Shown here: one piece after another, positions 16,170-24,600 of the stretch
Numbering within the stretch: the stretch's first letter is position 1
How the letters are laid out: every line of letters begins with the position of its first letter
DNA from: CAYVFC01 sp964450715
Lineage (GTDB): Bacteria; Myxococcota_A; Polyangia; Polyangiales; JAFGIB01
DNA: 34,300 nucleotides
Direction: 5' to 3'
Assembly: GCA_964450715.1 (NCBI GenBank)
Contig: CAYVFC010000088.1
Span: 1-34,300, forward strand
Program-made: the position numbers and the translations under genes
The notes under the pieces: model-generated
What the model was told of the DNA's origin: nothing
The model's input: only the letters and a program-made list of their open reading frames with translations
The model's database searches: none

Positions 16170-16253
16170 CCCGGCTCGAAATACCGGACCGCGAATCGCG
16201 AACCGTGACGTTCGCTCCTTCCGTAGGGCGACGGCAGGGCATTTCGAGCCGGG
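16170..16253. repeat. 13-bp inverted repeat upstream of the lamin-tail lipoprotein gene
   Basis: CCCGGCTCGAAAT (16170-16182) and ATTTCGAGCCGGG (16241-16253) are perfect complements 58 bp apart, ending 10 bp before the AGGAG ribosome-binding site of the gene at 16274. It could be a small palindromic element or a leader hairpin. The 277-bp gap 15997-16273 contains nothing else I recognise. Confidence 0.5.
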
Positions 16254-16273
16254 GACAAGAAAAGGAGAGAAAG

Positions 16274-17311
16274 ATGAACCAGAAGATCCATCCGCTGACC
16301 GGGCTGCTGTTGCTGGCGAGCATGGGCTGCGCGGCCGAGACGGCCGAGTCTTGGCCGGTCCGACCGAGCGACGGGCAGGGCTCGCTACAGGTGGCCATGC
16401 AGCAACAGGCCGCCGACGGCGCCCTGTACTTCCTGCGAGACGCCAGCCTGCACCTGAGCGGACTGCTGGAGACGACCATCGAGGTAGGCGATGCGCCCGT
16501 GCTGCAACAAGCCCTGGCGCCGGGCGCCTATACCCTGGAGCTGCTGAATGGGTGGCGCATGGAGCGCCAGCGCACCGGACAGACCCCGCAAGAGGTCGAA
16601 GCCGAGCTGGTGAGCCAGAACCCGCTCGAGCTCTCCATCTCGGCCGGCCAGACCACGTCGGTCGCGCTCCGCTTTCGCGTCCTGGGAGCCGGCGAAATCG
16701 GCTTTGAGACCGGGGAGATGGTGGTGGGTATGCAGGTCGAACCGGCGCCGGACGCCACCTGGTGGAGCGAAGGCGCGGACGCCGGGATCGCGGGCTGCCA
16801 GGCCCTGCTGCTCATCAACGAGGTCGACTACGACCAGCCGGACGCCGACGAAGCCGAGTTCGTCGAGCTGTTCAACGCTTCCGACTGCCCGCTTTCCACC
16901 GAGGGCCTGCGGCTCGAGTTGGTCAACGGCGCCCACGAGCAGCCGACGGTTTATGCGGGCGTCGACCTCGGACAGGCAGGTCCGTCGATCGACCCGGGCG
17001 GCTACCTGGTAGTCGGCTCGGCCGCGGTAGTGGAGGCGCTGCCCGAAACCGTACCGGGCATCGCCGTGTCCGCGTCCATCCAAAACGGGGACCCGGACGG
17101 CCTTCTGCTGCGCCGCGGGGATAGCGTGCTCGACTCGCTCTCCTACGGCGGAGAGATCCCCGGAGTGACAGAGGGCGCTGCTGCCCCCACCGACATCGAT
17201 CAGGGATCGATCGGACGCTGCGGGAACGGCCTGGACACCGACGACAACGCGGCCGATTTCGCCTTCAACGAGCTCCCGACCCCGGGAACAGAAAACCAGT
17301 GCGCGCCGTAG
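16274..17311 (+). CDS. Lamin-tail-domain lipoprotein
   Basis: A 345-residue exported protein. The frame is open upstream to 16064, but ATG 16274 has AAAGGAG at ideal spacing and begins a clean lipoprotein signal, LLLLASMGC, with C19 as lipidation site. Residues about 25-150 are an unassigned beta-rich region. Residues about 170-345 match the lamin-tail domain, an Ig-like fold: LLINEVDYDQPDADEAEFVELFN, then GGYLVVGSAAVVEA, and a closing PTPGTENQC motif. In bacteria such domains occur on surface or secreted proteins and may bind other proteins, sugars or nucleic acids. The TAG stop (17309-17311) lies inside the end of a GTAGGGG repeat. Confidence 0.82.
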   Translation: MNQKIHPLTGLLLLASMGCAAETAESWPVRPSDGQGSLQVAMQQQAADGALYFLRDASLHLSGLLETTIEVGDAPVLQQALAPGAYTLELLNGWRMERQRTGQTPQEVEAELVSQNPLELSISAGQTTSVALRFRVLGAGEIGFETGEMVVGMQVEPAPDATWWSEGADAGIAGCQALLLINEVDYDQPDADEAEFVELFNASDCPLSTEGLRLELVNGAHEQPTVYAGVDLGQAGPSIDPGGYLVVGSAAVVEALPETVPGIAVSASIQNGDPDGLLLRRGDSVLDSLSYGGEIPGVTEGAAAPTDIDQGSIGRCGNGLDTDDNAADFAFNELPTPGTENQCAP

Positions 17312-17469
17312 GGGCGGGCCTCGCGCACGCCCATTCGTCAAACGCGCCCCAACGGGAGGGGGAAAGCCCCTCCCCTACGGGGGTGGTGTCATCCATTCGT
17401 AGGGGCGCGCCTCGCGCACGCCCATTCGTCAAACGCGCCTCAACGGGAGGGGGAAAGCCCCTCCCCTAC
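17308..17469. repeat. Two tandem GTAGGGG/CCCCTAC repeats, copies B and C
   Basis: Copies at 17308-17378 and 17399-17469 are each 71 bp and differ at only a few positions. Both start GTAGGGGCG and end CCCCTCCCCTAC. They are joined by a 20-bp linker, GGGGGTGGTGTCATCCATTC. The same linker joins two copies near 20586-20606, so the pair seems to have spread as a dimer. The first copy supplies the stop codon of the lamin-tail gene. Confidence 0.85.
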
Positions 17470-17489
17470 GGGTCGTATAGAGAACAGAA

Positions 17490-17516
17490 GAGCCGGCGGG
17501 CCCTGCCCGCCGGCTC
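17490..17516 (-). terminator. Terminator hairpin downstream of ftsZ
   Basis: A perfect 12-bp stem, GAGCCGGCGGGC and GCCCGCCGGCTC, closes a 3-base loop. On the minus strand it is followed by the pyrimidine-rich TTCTGTTCTCTATA. It lies 43 bp beyond the ftsZ stop codon, the expected place for intrinsic termination. Confidence 0.7.
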
Positions 17517-17558
17517 GTGAATGGCTACCGCAAACGCGAGGTCGGTTCGAGCCCCGGT

Positions 17559-18860
17559 CTACTCCGTCGGCCGTCCCGGGCAACTGGACCGGCGCAGGTA
17601 GGCCGGGATGTCGAGCACGGCCTCGTCGTTCAGGGCAGAAGCGCCGAAAGCTCGGGCCGCGTTGAGCCCGGTCATGCTGACCTGCTCGGGCACGGCCGCG
17701 GGACGGCGCGTGGGACGCGCGATGACGTCGCGCTGCTCCTGCTTGGTGCGCGGGACGGCGGGAGGCGCGCCCGAGCGCGCAGCGGCGGCGTCGACCCGCC
17801 CGCTCTGGGCCGCCTGCGGCAGTGCGCCCACCCGGCTGCCGGCCGGGATGGAGGCGAAGCCGCGTCGCGCCGAGCGATCCTCGCTGGCCTTGATACCCAG
17901 GTCGAAACCGGTGGCGATCACCGTGACCTTGACCGCTTCGCCCATCTCCGGGTCGTTGACCAGACCGAAGATGATATTGGCGTCGTTGTCCGCCGCTCCC
18001 CGAATCAGGTTAGCGGCCTCGTTGATCTCCTTGACCTTGATATCGGTGCCGGTGGTGAAGTTGATCAGGATGCCGGTGGCGCCGTCCACGGAGAGCTCGT
18101 CGAGCAACGGGGAATGGACGGCCATCTCGGCGGCGTCCAGCGCGCGCCGTTCTCCCTTGCCGTATCCCGCGCCCATCAGCGCGCGACCTGTGGCGCTCAT
18201 GATGGTCTTCACGTCGGCGAAGTCCACGTTGATCATGCCGGTGGTGACGATCAGATCGCTGATGCCCCGCACGGCCTGCAACAGCACGTCGTCTGCCCGA
18301 CGGAAGGCCTCGGGCATGGTCATGTCGTCGTCGGCTATCTCGATCAACTTGTCGTTGGGAATGGTGATGATGGTGTCGACCGACTCGGACAGCTCCTGCA
18401 ACCCCTCCTCGGCGTTGCGGCCGCGCTGCCGCCCCTCGAAGCCGAAGGGCCGGGTCACCACCGCCACGGTCAGCGCGCCGTTGTCACGCGCGATCTGGGA
18501 GATGATGGGAGCGGCTCCGGTGCCGGTGCCGCCTCCCATGCCCGCGGTGATGAAGACCATGTCCGCACCGTGCAGGGCCTCGCTGATACGCTGCACCTCC
18601 TCCAACGCGGCCTTGCGGCCGACCTCGGGCTTGGCCCCGGCGCCGAGCCCGCGGGTGAGCCCGGTGCCGAGCTGGATCTTATCGGGCGCACGGTTCTGGG
18701 TCAGCGCTTGCACGTCGGTATTGGCCGCCACGAACTCGACGCCCTCCAACCCGGACTCGATCATGGTGTTGATCGCGTTGCCGCCTCCGCCGCCGACGCC
18801 GATCACCTTGATGCGAGCCTGAAGGTCGGTTTCCTGAGCGAATTCTATCGAGATTCCCAT
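17559..18860 (-). CDS. ftsZ: Cell division protein FtsZ
   Basis: A 433-residue tubulin-like GTPase that forms the division ring. The nucleotide site is clear: KVIGVGGGGGNAINTM near residues 18-33, and the tubulin signature GGGTGTG at 109-115. The synergy (T7) loop appears as NVDFADVKTIM, which completes the GTPase site of the neighbouring subunit. A variable linker (about 330-410) leads to the conserved tail LDIPAYLRR, which binds FtsA, followed by nine extra residues. ATG 18860 has GGAGG just upstream. It lies 311 bp downstream of ftsA on the same strand, a larger gap than is usual for this pair. Highly confident. Confidence 0.97.
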   Translation of the reverse strand: MGISIEFAQETDLQARIKVIGVGGGGGNAINTMIESGLEGVEFVAANTDVQALTQNRAPDKIQLGTGLTRGLGAGAKPEVGRKAALEEVQRISEALHGADMVFITAGMGGGTGTGAAPIISQIARDNGALTVAVVTRPFGFEGRQRGRNAEEGLQELSESVDTIITIPNDKLIEIADDDMTMPEAFRRADDVLLQAVRGISDLIVTTGMINVDFADVKTIMSATGRALMGAGYGKGERRALDAAEMAVHSPLLDELSVDGATGILINFTTGTDIKVKEINEAANLIRGAADNDANIIFGLVNDPEMGEAVKVTVIATGFDLGIKASEDRSARRGFASIPAGSRVGALPQAAQSGRVDAAAARSGAPPAVPRTKQEQRDVIARPTRRPAAVPEQVSMTGLNAARAFGASALNDEAVLDIPAYLRRSSCPGRPTE

Positions 18861-19171
18861 GTCCTGCCTCCCAGACGGGGACCGGGCCCCCGCCCGCGTG
18901 TTGTGACGATCCGGCCCCTGAGCCCGGACCCGATGGCCCTTTTCTCCGTCCGACGGTGCCTGGCACCAGCGGTTGACATCTGTAACCAATATTGAAAACG
19001 CGTCTCGACAGCCGGCGGTCGAGCCGCGCTCCGGGCCGAGCGCGCCCGCAGGGCCGGCGAGGATGGTACTCCCTGTACCCGACGAGCCGGCCCGAGGACG
19101 TAAGCCGGCCCCGAGTGATGGATCGGCCGCCGCCGTCGCTGAAAGCAACACCGCCGGTGGTCCAGTTGCAT
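18861..19171 (-). other. Unusually long ftsA-ftsZ spacer
   Basis: This 311-bp stretch separates ftsA from ftsZ and holds no convincing gene. Near its ftsZ end is a small dyad, GGTGCC-T-GGCACC (18955-18967), and an AT-rich patch around 18973-18996. These could belong to an ftsZ promoter, but no confident -35/-10 pair was found on the minus strand. Confidence 0.4.
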
Positions 19172-20401
19172 CTAGAACACCTCCCGGAACCAGTTGCCCA
19201 GCTTGCTGCTCCAGGGACGGCTGTGGGCGCGCACGGTGTGCTCCTCTTCCGGATACCCCTTGAGCAGCTCTCCGGCTCCGTGCTTGACCAGGCCTACAGC
19301 CGTGGCGTAGGCGGGGCTTTTGACCACATCGACCAGCCCTCCGATGCCGGTCGGATGACCGCGGCGCACGGGAAGCCCCATGATCTGCTCGGCCAGCTCG
19401 GGCATCCCGTCGAGCAGCGTGGCGCCTCCGCACATCACCACGCCCGAGGCGAGCATGTCGGCGAACCCGGTCTCGTTGAGCAGATGGTGGGCAGCGGAAA
19501 AGATCTCCTCCACCCGCGGCTCGATGATCTGTACCAGCACCTCGCGCGGCAGCACCCGCGGCGGCCGGCCGCCCACCGAGGGCACCTCGATGGTCTCCTC
19601 CGGATCGATCATGCCGATGGAAGCGCAGCCGTACTTGATCTTGATACGCTCGGCCTCGGCCAGTGGGGTCCTGAGCCCGCTGGCGATGTCGTTGGTCAGG
19701 TTTATGCCGCCGATGGGAATCACGCTGGTGTGCACCACCGCGCCGTCGACGTAGACGATGATATCGGTGGTGCCGCCGCCGATGTCGATCATCGCCACCC
19801 CGATCTCCTTCTCGTCCTCGGACAGCACCGCTCCGGCGCTGGCCAGCGGCTCCAGCACCACCTCGGCCACGTTCAGGTTGCAGCGCTCCGCGCATTTGAT
19901 GATGTTCTGCACCGCGGCGGTGGCCGCGGTCACCACGTGCACCCGCGCTTCCAGTCGTACGCCGCTCATGCCCACCGGCAGCTTGATGCCGTCCTGCTCA
20001 TCGACCACGTACTCCTGCGGCAGCACGTGGATGACCTGCCCGTCGTTCTTCAGAGGGATGGCCCTGCACTGCTCCATCACCCGCCGCACATCCGTGTCGC
20101 CCACCTCGCGGTCGGACACCGCGACAAAGCCCTCCTTGTTCATCCCCCGCACGTGGCTGCCGGCGATTCCCGCGTAGACCACGCCCACCTCGCACCCGGC
20201 CATGGTCTCCACCTGGTCGACCGCGCTACGGATGGCCTGTACGGTGGATTCGATATTGACGATCACGCCCTTCTTCAAACCCTTGGAAGGGACCGAACCG
20301 ATCCCGACCACGTCCAGACCATCCTCGTTCTGTTCGGCCACGATCGCGCACACCTTGCTGGTGCCCAGGTCCAGTCCGGCGATAAGCTGGTTTTCGGCCA
20401 T
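19172..20401 (-). CDS. ftsA: Cell division protein FtsA
   Basis: A 409-residue actin-like ATPase that tethers FtsZ to the membrane and recruits later division proteins. The actin-fold phosphate motifs are present: AGLDLGTSKVCAIVAE near residue 8, MIDIGGGTTDIIVY near 205-218, and VVMCGGATLLDGM in the third phosphate/adenosine region. The C-terminus ends KLGNWFREVF, the short amphipathic helix FtsA uses to bind membrane. ATG 20401 follows GAGGGAG at slightly long spacing. ftsQ, ddl or mur genes, which normally precede ftsA in the dcw cluster, are absent; the next gene upstream is an unrelated hydrolase. Confidence 0.96.
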   Translation of the reverse strand: MAENQLIAGLDLGTSKVCAIVAEQNEDGLDVVGIGSVPSKGLKKGVIVNIESTVQAIRSAVDQVETMAGCEVGVVYAGIAGSHVRGMNKEGFVAVSDREVGDTDVRRVMEQCRAIPLKNDGQVIHVLPQEYVVDEQDGIKLPVGMSGVRLEARVHVVTAATAAVQNIIKCAERCNLNVAEVVLEPLASAGAVLSEDEKEIGVAMIDIGGGTTDIIVYVDGAVVHTSVIPIGGINLTNDIASGLRTPLAEAERIKIKYGCASIGMIDPEETIEVPSVGGRPPRVLPREVLVQIIEPRVEEIFSAAHHLLNETGFADMLASGVVMCGGATLLDGMPELAEQIMGLPVRRGHPTGIGGLVDVVKSPAYATAVGLVKHGAGELLKGYPEEEHTVRAHSRPWSSKLGNWFREVF

Positions 20402-20563
20402 GTCAGCTCGCTCCCTCGAAATTAACGGCCACTATTGACAGATACATGGCCTGGATCGGACGTCCAAATTTCTGCACGGGTTTGACTGATAATTGTGGGT
20501 GCCAGCCCTACAAATGCCGGCCGGTAGACGTTCCTCGGCGCGGGTCGCCAACCGGTCAGAAGG

Positions 20564-20670
20564 CAGGGGCAAGCCCCTCCCCTACGGGGGTGGTGTCATC
20601 CATTCGAGCGGCGGGCCTTGCGCACGCCCTGCGCGGAACGCTAATCGGTGGGGGAAAGCCCCTCCCCTAC
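20564..20670. repeat. GTAGGGG/CCCCTAC repeats, copies D (partial) and E
   Basis: A partial copy ends GGGCAAGCCCCTCCCCTAC at 20585. The shared linker (20586-20606) follows, then a second copy runs to 20670, ending AAGCCCCTCCCCTAC. On the minus strand the repeat end GTAGGGG supplies the TAG stop codon (20667-20669) of the alpha/beta hydrolase. The rest of the gap 20402-20563 has no recognised gene. Confidence 0.8.
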
Positions 20671-21536
20671 GGGCTCGATGAGGTCGGTCCTTTCGGGAGA
20701 AGGCCGTTTTCCTCGAAAAACGAGGATATCTCTCGCCAGTACTTCCCCCGGTCCGGAGGGCAGTCGTTGTGCGCGCAGTCGTAGGTGACCAATCTGCCCC
20801 GCCGCGCGGCAGCTGCCAGCTTCTTGCCGTGCCGGTAGGGGATGACGTCGTCGCGCCTGCCGTGAATGATCAGCACCGGGCCGGCGAATTGCCCGACCGC
20901 CCGCAGGTTGTCCATGGGGTCGAGCACCAGGAAGGGCGGAAGCAGCCTCTCGACGGCGAAGGCGCGAATGCCCGTGAAAGACGACTCCAAGATGGCCGCG
21001 GCGACCTTGCGCTGGCCGAGCAGGATGCAGGCCGCCCCACCCCCTAGCGAGCGGCCGTGCACGACGATTCGCTCCGGGTCGATGTCCGGACGCGAGGCCA
21101 GGGTATCGTAGGCCTTCAGCACGGTCTCGGTGATGCTCTGCTGAGAGGGGCTTCCCTCGGAGCGCCCGTAGCCCGGGTACTCCACCAGCAGCAACGCGAC
21201 CCCCATCCGCCGGTACGCATCGAGCAAGTCGGGCCAGTGGTCGATGAGCTCACCGTTGCCGTGGGTATGGATGACGGCCGGAAAACGGGAGGCGCGTTCC
21301 CCGGCCGCGGCCTGCCCGTACGGCAACAACAGCCAGGCTTCCACCCGGCCGGCGGAGGTCGGTAGCCAGAGCCGCCCGAGCCCGCGAACGCCCTTGCCCG
21401 GCTCGGCCGGACCGGAAAGGTAACGGCCGGGAAAGATCATCTGGCGCTGCAGGAAAAAGCAGAGCGCCACGTACAGCAGGTAGGCGGCCGCCAGCGACAG
21501 GCTTATCCGAACTATGCTCTGTAACACCCTTTGCAC
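20667..21536 (-). CDS. Membrane-anchored alpha/beta hydrolase
   Basis: A 289-residue serine hydrolase with an N-terminal membrane helix (about residues 10-30), followed by an alpha/beta-hydrolase fold of the BEM46/YfhR-like type. The oxyanion segment is HTHGNGE near 90-96. The nucleophile is S163 in HGRSLGG, the acid is D229 or D230 in IHGRRDDVIPY, and the histidine is H256 in CAHNDCP. The probable role is ester or amide hydrolysis at the membrane; the substrate cannot be told. GTG 21536 is the first start, with a second GTG nine bases later. The TSP3 gene terminator hairpin lies just upstream, so it probably has its own promoter or depends on read-through. Its final residues and stop run into a dispersed repeat. 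Confidence 0.85.
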   Translation of the reverse strand: MQRVLQSIVRISLSLAAAYLLYVALCFFLQRQMIFPGRYLSGPAEPGKGVRGLGRLWLPTSAGRVEAWLLLPYGQAAAGERASRFPAVIHTHGNGELIDHWPDLLDAYRRMGVALLLVEYPGYGRSEGSPSQQSITETVLKAYDTLASRPDIDPERIVVHGRSLGGGAACILLGQRKVAAAILESSFTGIRAFAVERLLPPFLVLDPMDNLRAVGQFAGPVLIIHGRRDDVIPYRHGKKLAAAARRGRLVTYDCAHNDCPPDRGKYWREISSFFEENGLLPKGPTSSSP

Positions 21537-21551
21537 CGTTTGCCCGAAACG

Positions 21552-21589
21552 AACGAGCCGCGGTGACCGGATGGCCGCCGCGGCTCGTT
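21552..21589 (-). terminator. Hairpin downstream of the TSP3 gene
   Basis: AACGAGCCGCGG (21552-21563) and CCGCGGCTCGTT (21578-21589) pair perfectly over 12 bp around a 14-base loop, 22 bp after the TSP3 stop codon. On the minus strand CGTTTCGGG follows, a weak T-rich tail. Only 15 bp separate it from the hydrolase start. Confidence 0.65.
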
Positions 21590-21611
21590 GCTACGTGTTA
21601 GTGCCTATCGC

Positions 21612-24600
21612 CTACGCTCGGCGGCGCCGGCGCGAGACCCGCGTCACCAGGCCCAGCAGCAGCAGGCCGAGCAGCGCGGTGGGCGCGGTGTTGCTCGAGC
21701 TGTCGGACGAGCCCACGCGGCAGCCGCAGCCGCCCGAGTCGCCGCCCTCGCCACCGCCTCCGGTGGTGTCCTGCTCGCAGAGGTCGCCCACGCCGTCGCT
21801 ATCGGCGTCGGCCTGGTCCTCGTTGGCGACCAGCGGGCAGTTGTCCTCGTCGTCCGGCAACCCGTCGTCGTCGTCGTCGTCGTCACAGACGTCGCCGACG
21901 TCATCGCCGTCCGTGTCGAGCTGGTCGTTGTTGGCGTCGACCCGACAGTTGTCCTCGTTATCGTCAACGCCGTCGTTGTCGTCGTCCAGGTCGCAGACGT
22001 CACCGTCGTCATCGCCGTCCGAATCGATCTGTTCGGGGTTCGGATCGTTCACGCAGTTGTCCTGCGCGTCGACCACGCCGTCCCCGTCGCTGTCCTCGTC
22101 GGTCGTCGGCTCGCCGGGCGTATCGTCGCAGGCGTCGCCCTCGCCGTCGCCGTCCGTGTCGATCTGGTCGGCGTTGGCGATATCCGGACAGTTGTCATCG
22201 GCGTCGTCGACCCCGTCGCCGTCGTCGTCGTCGTCGCACAGGTCGCCGATGTCGTCCCCGTCCGCGTCATCCTGGTCCGCGTTGGCCTGAAGCGGGCAGT
22301 TGTCGCGGTTGTCGTTCACGCCGTCGTTGTCGTCGTCCGTGTCGCAGACGTCGCCCTCGCCGTCGTCGTCGGTATCGGTCTGGTCATCGCTGACCACGTC
22401 CGGGCAGTTGTCATCGGCGTCCGGCACGCCGTCACCGTCCCGGTCGCCGTCGCAGGCGTCGCCTTCACCGTCGCTGTCGGCATCGGCCTGGTCCTCGTTG
22501 GCCACCAGCGGGCAGTTGTCCTCGGTATCGAGGATGCTGTCCGCGTCGTCATCGTCGTCGCAGGCATTGCCCGCCCCGTCGGAGTCGGTGTCCAGCTGAT
22601 CATCGTTGGGCGTCAGCGGGCAGTTGTCGAAGCCGTCGGCGATGCCGTCGGCGTCCTTGTCCTCGTCGCACGGGTCGCCCAGACCGTCGCTGTCAGTGTC
22701 CAGCTGATCCGGGTTGGCCAGCCCCAGACAGTTGTCCTCGTCGTCGTCCACATCGTCGCCGTCCGCGTCGCTATCGCATTCGTCGCCGATGCCGTCGGTG
22801 TCGGCATCCGCCTGGTCGGTGTTGGCGTCGTCCGGACAGTTGTCCGATCCGTTATCGAACCCGTCGCCGTCGCGGTCGTCGTCGCAGACGTCGCCGATGC
22901 CGTCGGTATCGGCATCCGCCTGGTTCAGGTTGGCGTCCACCGGGCAGTTGTCCCGCCCGTCCAGGATGCCGTCATCGTCGTCGTCGATGTCGCACTCGTT
23001 GCCCGCGCCATCGCTGTCCGTATCGGTCTGGTCGGTGTTGGCGTCGAACTGGCAGTTGTCGTCGCACCCCACGCTCTCGCCGGTAGCGCACGGGTTGTCG
23101 CCGATCTCGCTGCTGGCGTCGCCGTTGTCCGGGATGCCGTCGTCGTCGTCGTCGTCGTCGCAGGCGTCGCCGTCGCTGTCCGCGTCGTTGTTCTCCTGCA
23201 ACGGGTTGTAGGTGTCCGGGCAGTTGTCCGAGAGGTTGGGCCGGCTGTCGCCGTCCCGGTCGCCGTCGCACACGTCGCCCAGACCATCGCTGTCCGCATC
23301 CTCCTGACCCGGGTTCGAGATGTCGGGACAGTTGTCCTCGTCATCCAGAACACCGTCGCCGTCCCGGTCGTCGGCGCAGGCATCGCCCTCGCCGTCGCTG
23401 TCGGTGTCAGCCTGGTTGGTGTTGGGCACGAAGCGGCAGTTGTCGTCGCAATCCACGTTGTTGCCGCCCACGCACAGGTCAGTGCCATCCGGGATGGTAT
23501 CGTTGTCCGAATCCGGATCCTGGAAGTCGGGCATATCGTCGTCGTCGTGGTTCACCGGCGGCGTGCCGATCTGGTCGTCGCCCGCCTCATCGATGTCGGG
23601 TATGCCGTCGTTGTCAGAGTCCGGATCCAGCGCGTCGATATCGCTGTCCGCATCGGTGTTGTCCGGATTGCCGGGATCGTCGCCGACCTCGTCGCCGTCG
23701 CTGATGTTGTCGCTGTCGCTGTCGGCGTTCTCCGGATCGGTGCCGATGGCCTCTTCCTCGCCGTTCAGCAAGCCGTCGCCATCGATGTCATCGTCGCAGG
23801 CATCGCCCACGCCATCGGAATCGATGTCGGACTGGTCGCTGTTGGCGTCGGTGCGGCAGTTGTCGTCGCAATCCGCGTTGTTGCCGCCGAAGCAGGTCAG
23901 GGTGCCGTCCGGAATACCGTCGTTATCCGAGTCCGGATCCTGGAAGTCCGGCTCGCCATCCGAGTCGCTGTCGTACGGATCGCTCCAGATATCGTCGTCG
24001 CCGGCCTCTTCCTCGTCGGGTATTCCGTCGCCATCCGAGTCGAGGTCCTGAGCGTCGATTTCGCCGTCGCTGTCCGTGTCGGACGGGTTTTCCGGATCTT
24101 CGATCTCGTCGCCATCGTTGATGTCGTCGCTATCGCTGTCCGGATTGTACGGGTCGGTATCGATGTCACTGCTGGCCTCATCGACGTTATCCACGCCGTC
24201 CGCGTCGATGTCATCGTCGCAGGCGTCGCCCAGCGCGTCGCCGTCCGGGAACTCCTCGTCCGTGTTGGCCTGGTCGCTGTTGGCGTCCAGCGGGCAGTTG
24301 TCCGCCGGATCCTGCACGCCGTCGTTGTCGTCGTCGTTGTCGCAGGCGTCTCCGAACGGATCGGTATCGCTGTTGGCCTGGTCGCTGTTGGCGTCCAGCG
24401 GGCAATTGTCCTCGTCATCCGGCACGCCGTCGTTGTCGTCGTCCGGATCGCAAACGTCGCCCTGGCCATCCAGCTCGTTGTCCTCCTGGTTGCGGTTCGC
24501 CCCGTAGTGGCAGTTGTCGTCGCAGTCCGGATGCTCGGTGGGACTGGTCCAGCTGTAGTCGTCGGGCGGGCACGGGTTGTTGTTGTCCGTTCCGTCGCCG

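Noticed and set aside
17519..17560. Sequence resembling the T-arm of a tRNA (GGTTCGAGCCCCGG) next to the ftsZ stop
   Set aside because: The flanking bases do not form a 5-bp T-stem, and no anticodon arm, D-arm or acceptor stem could be found. Chance match in GC-rich DNA.
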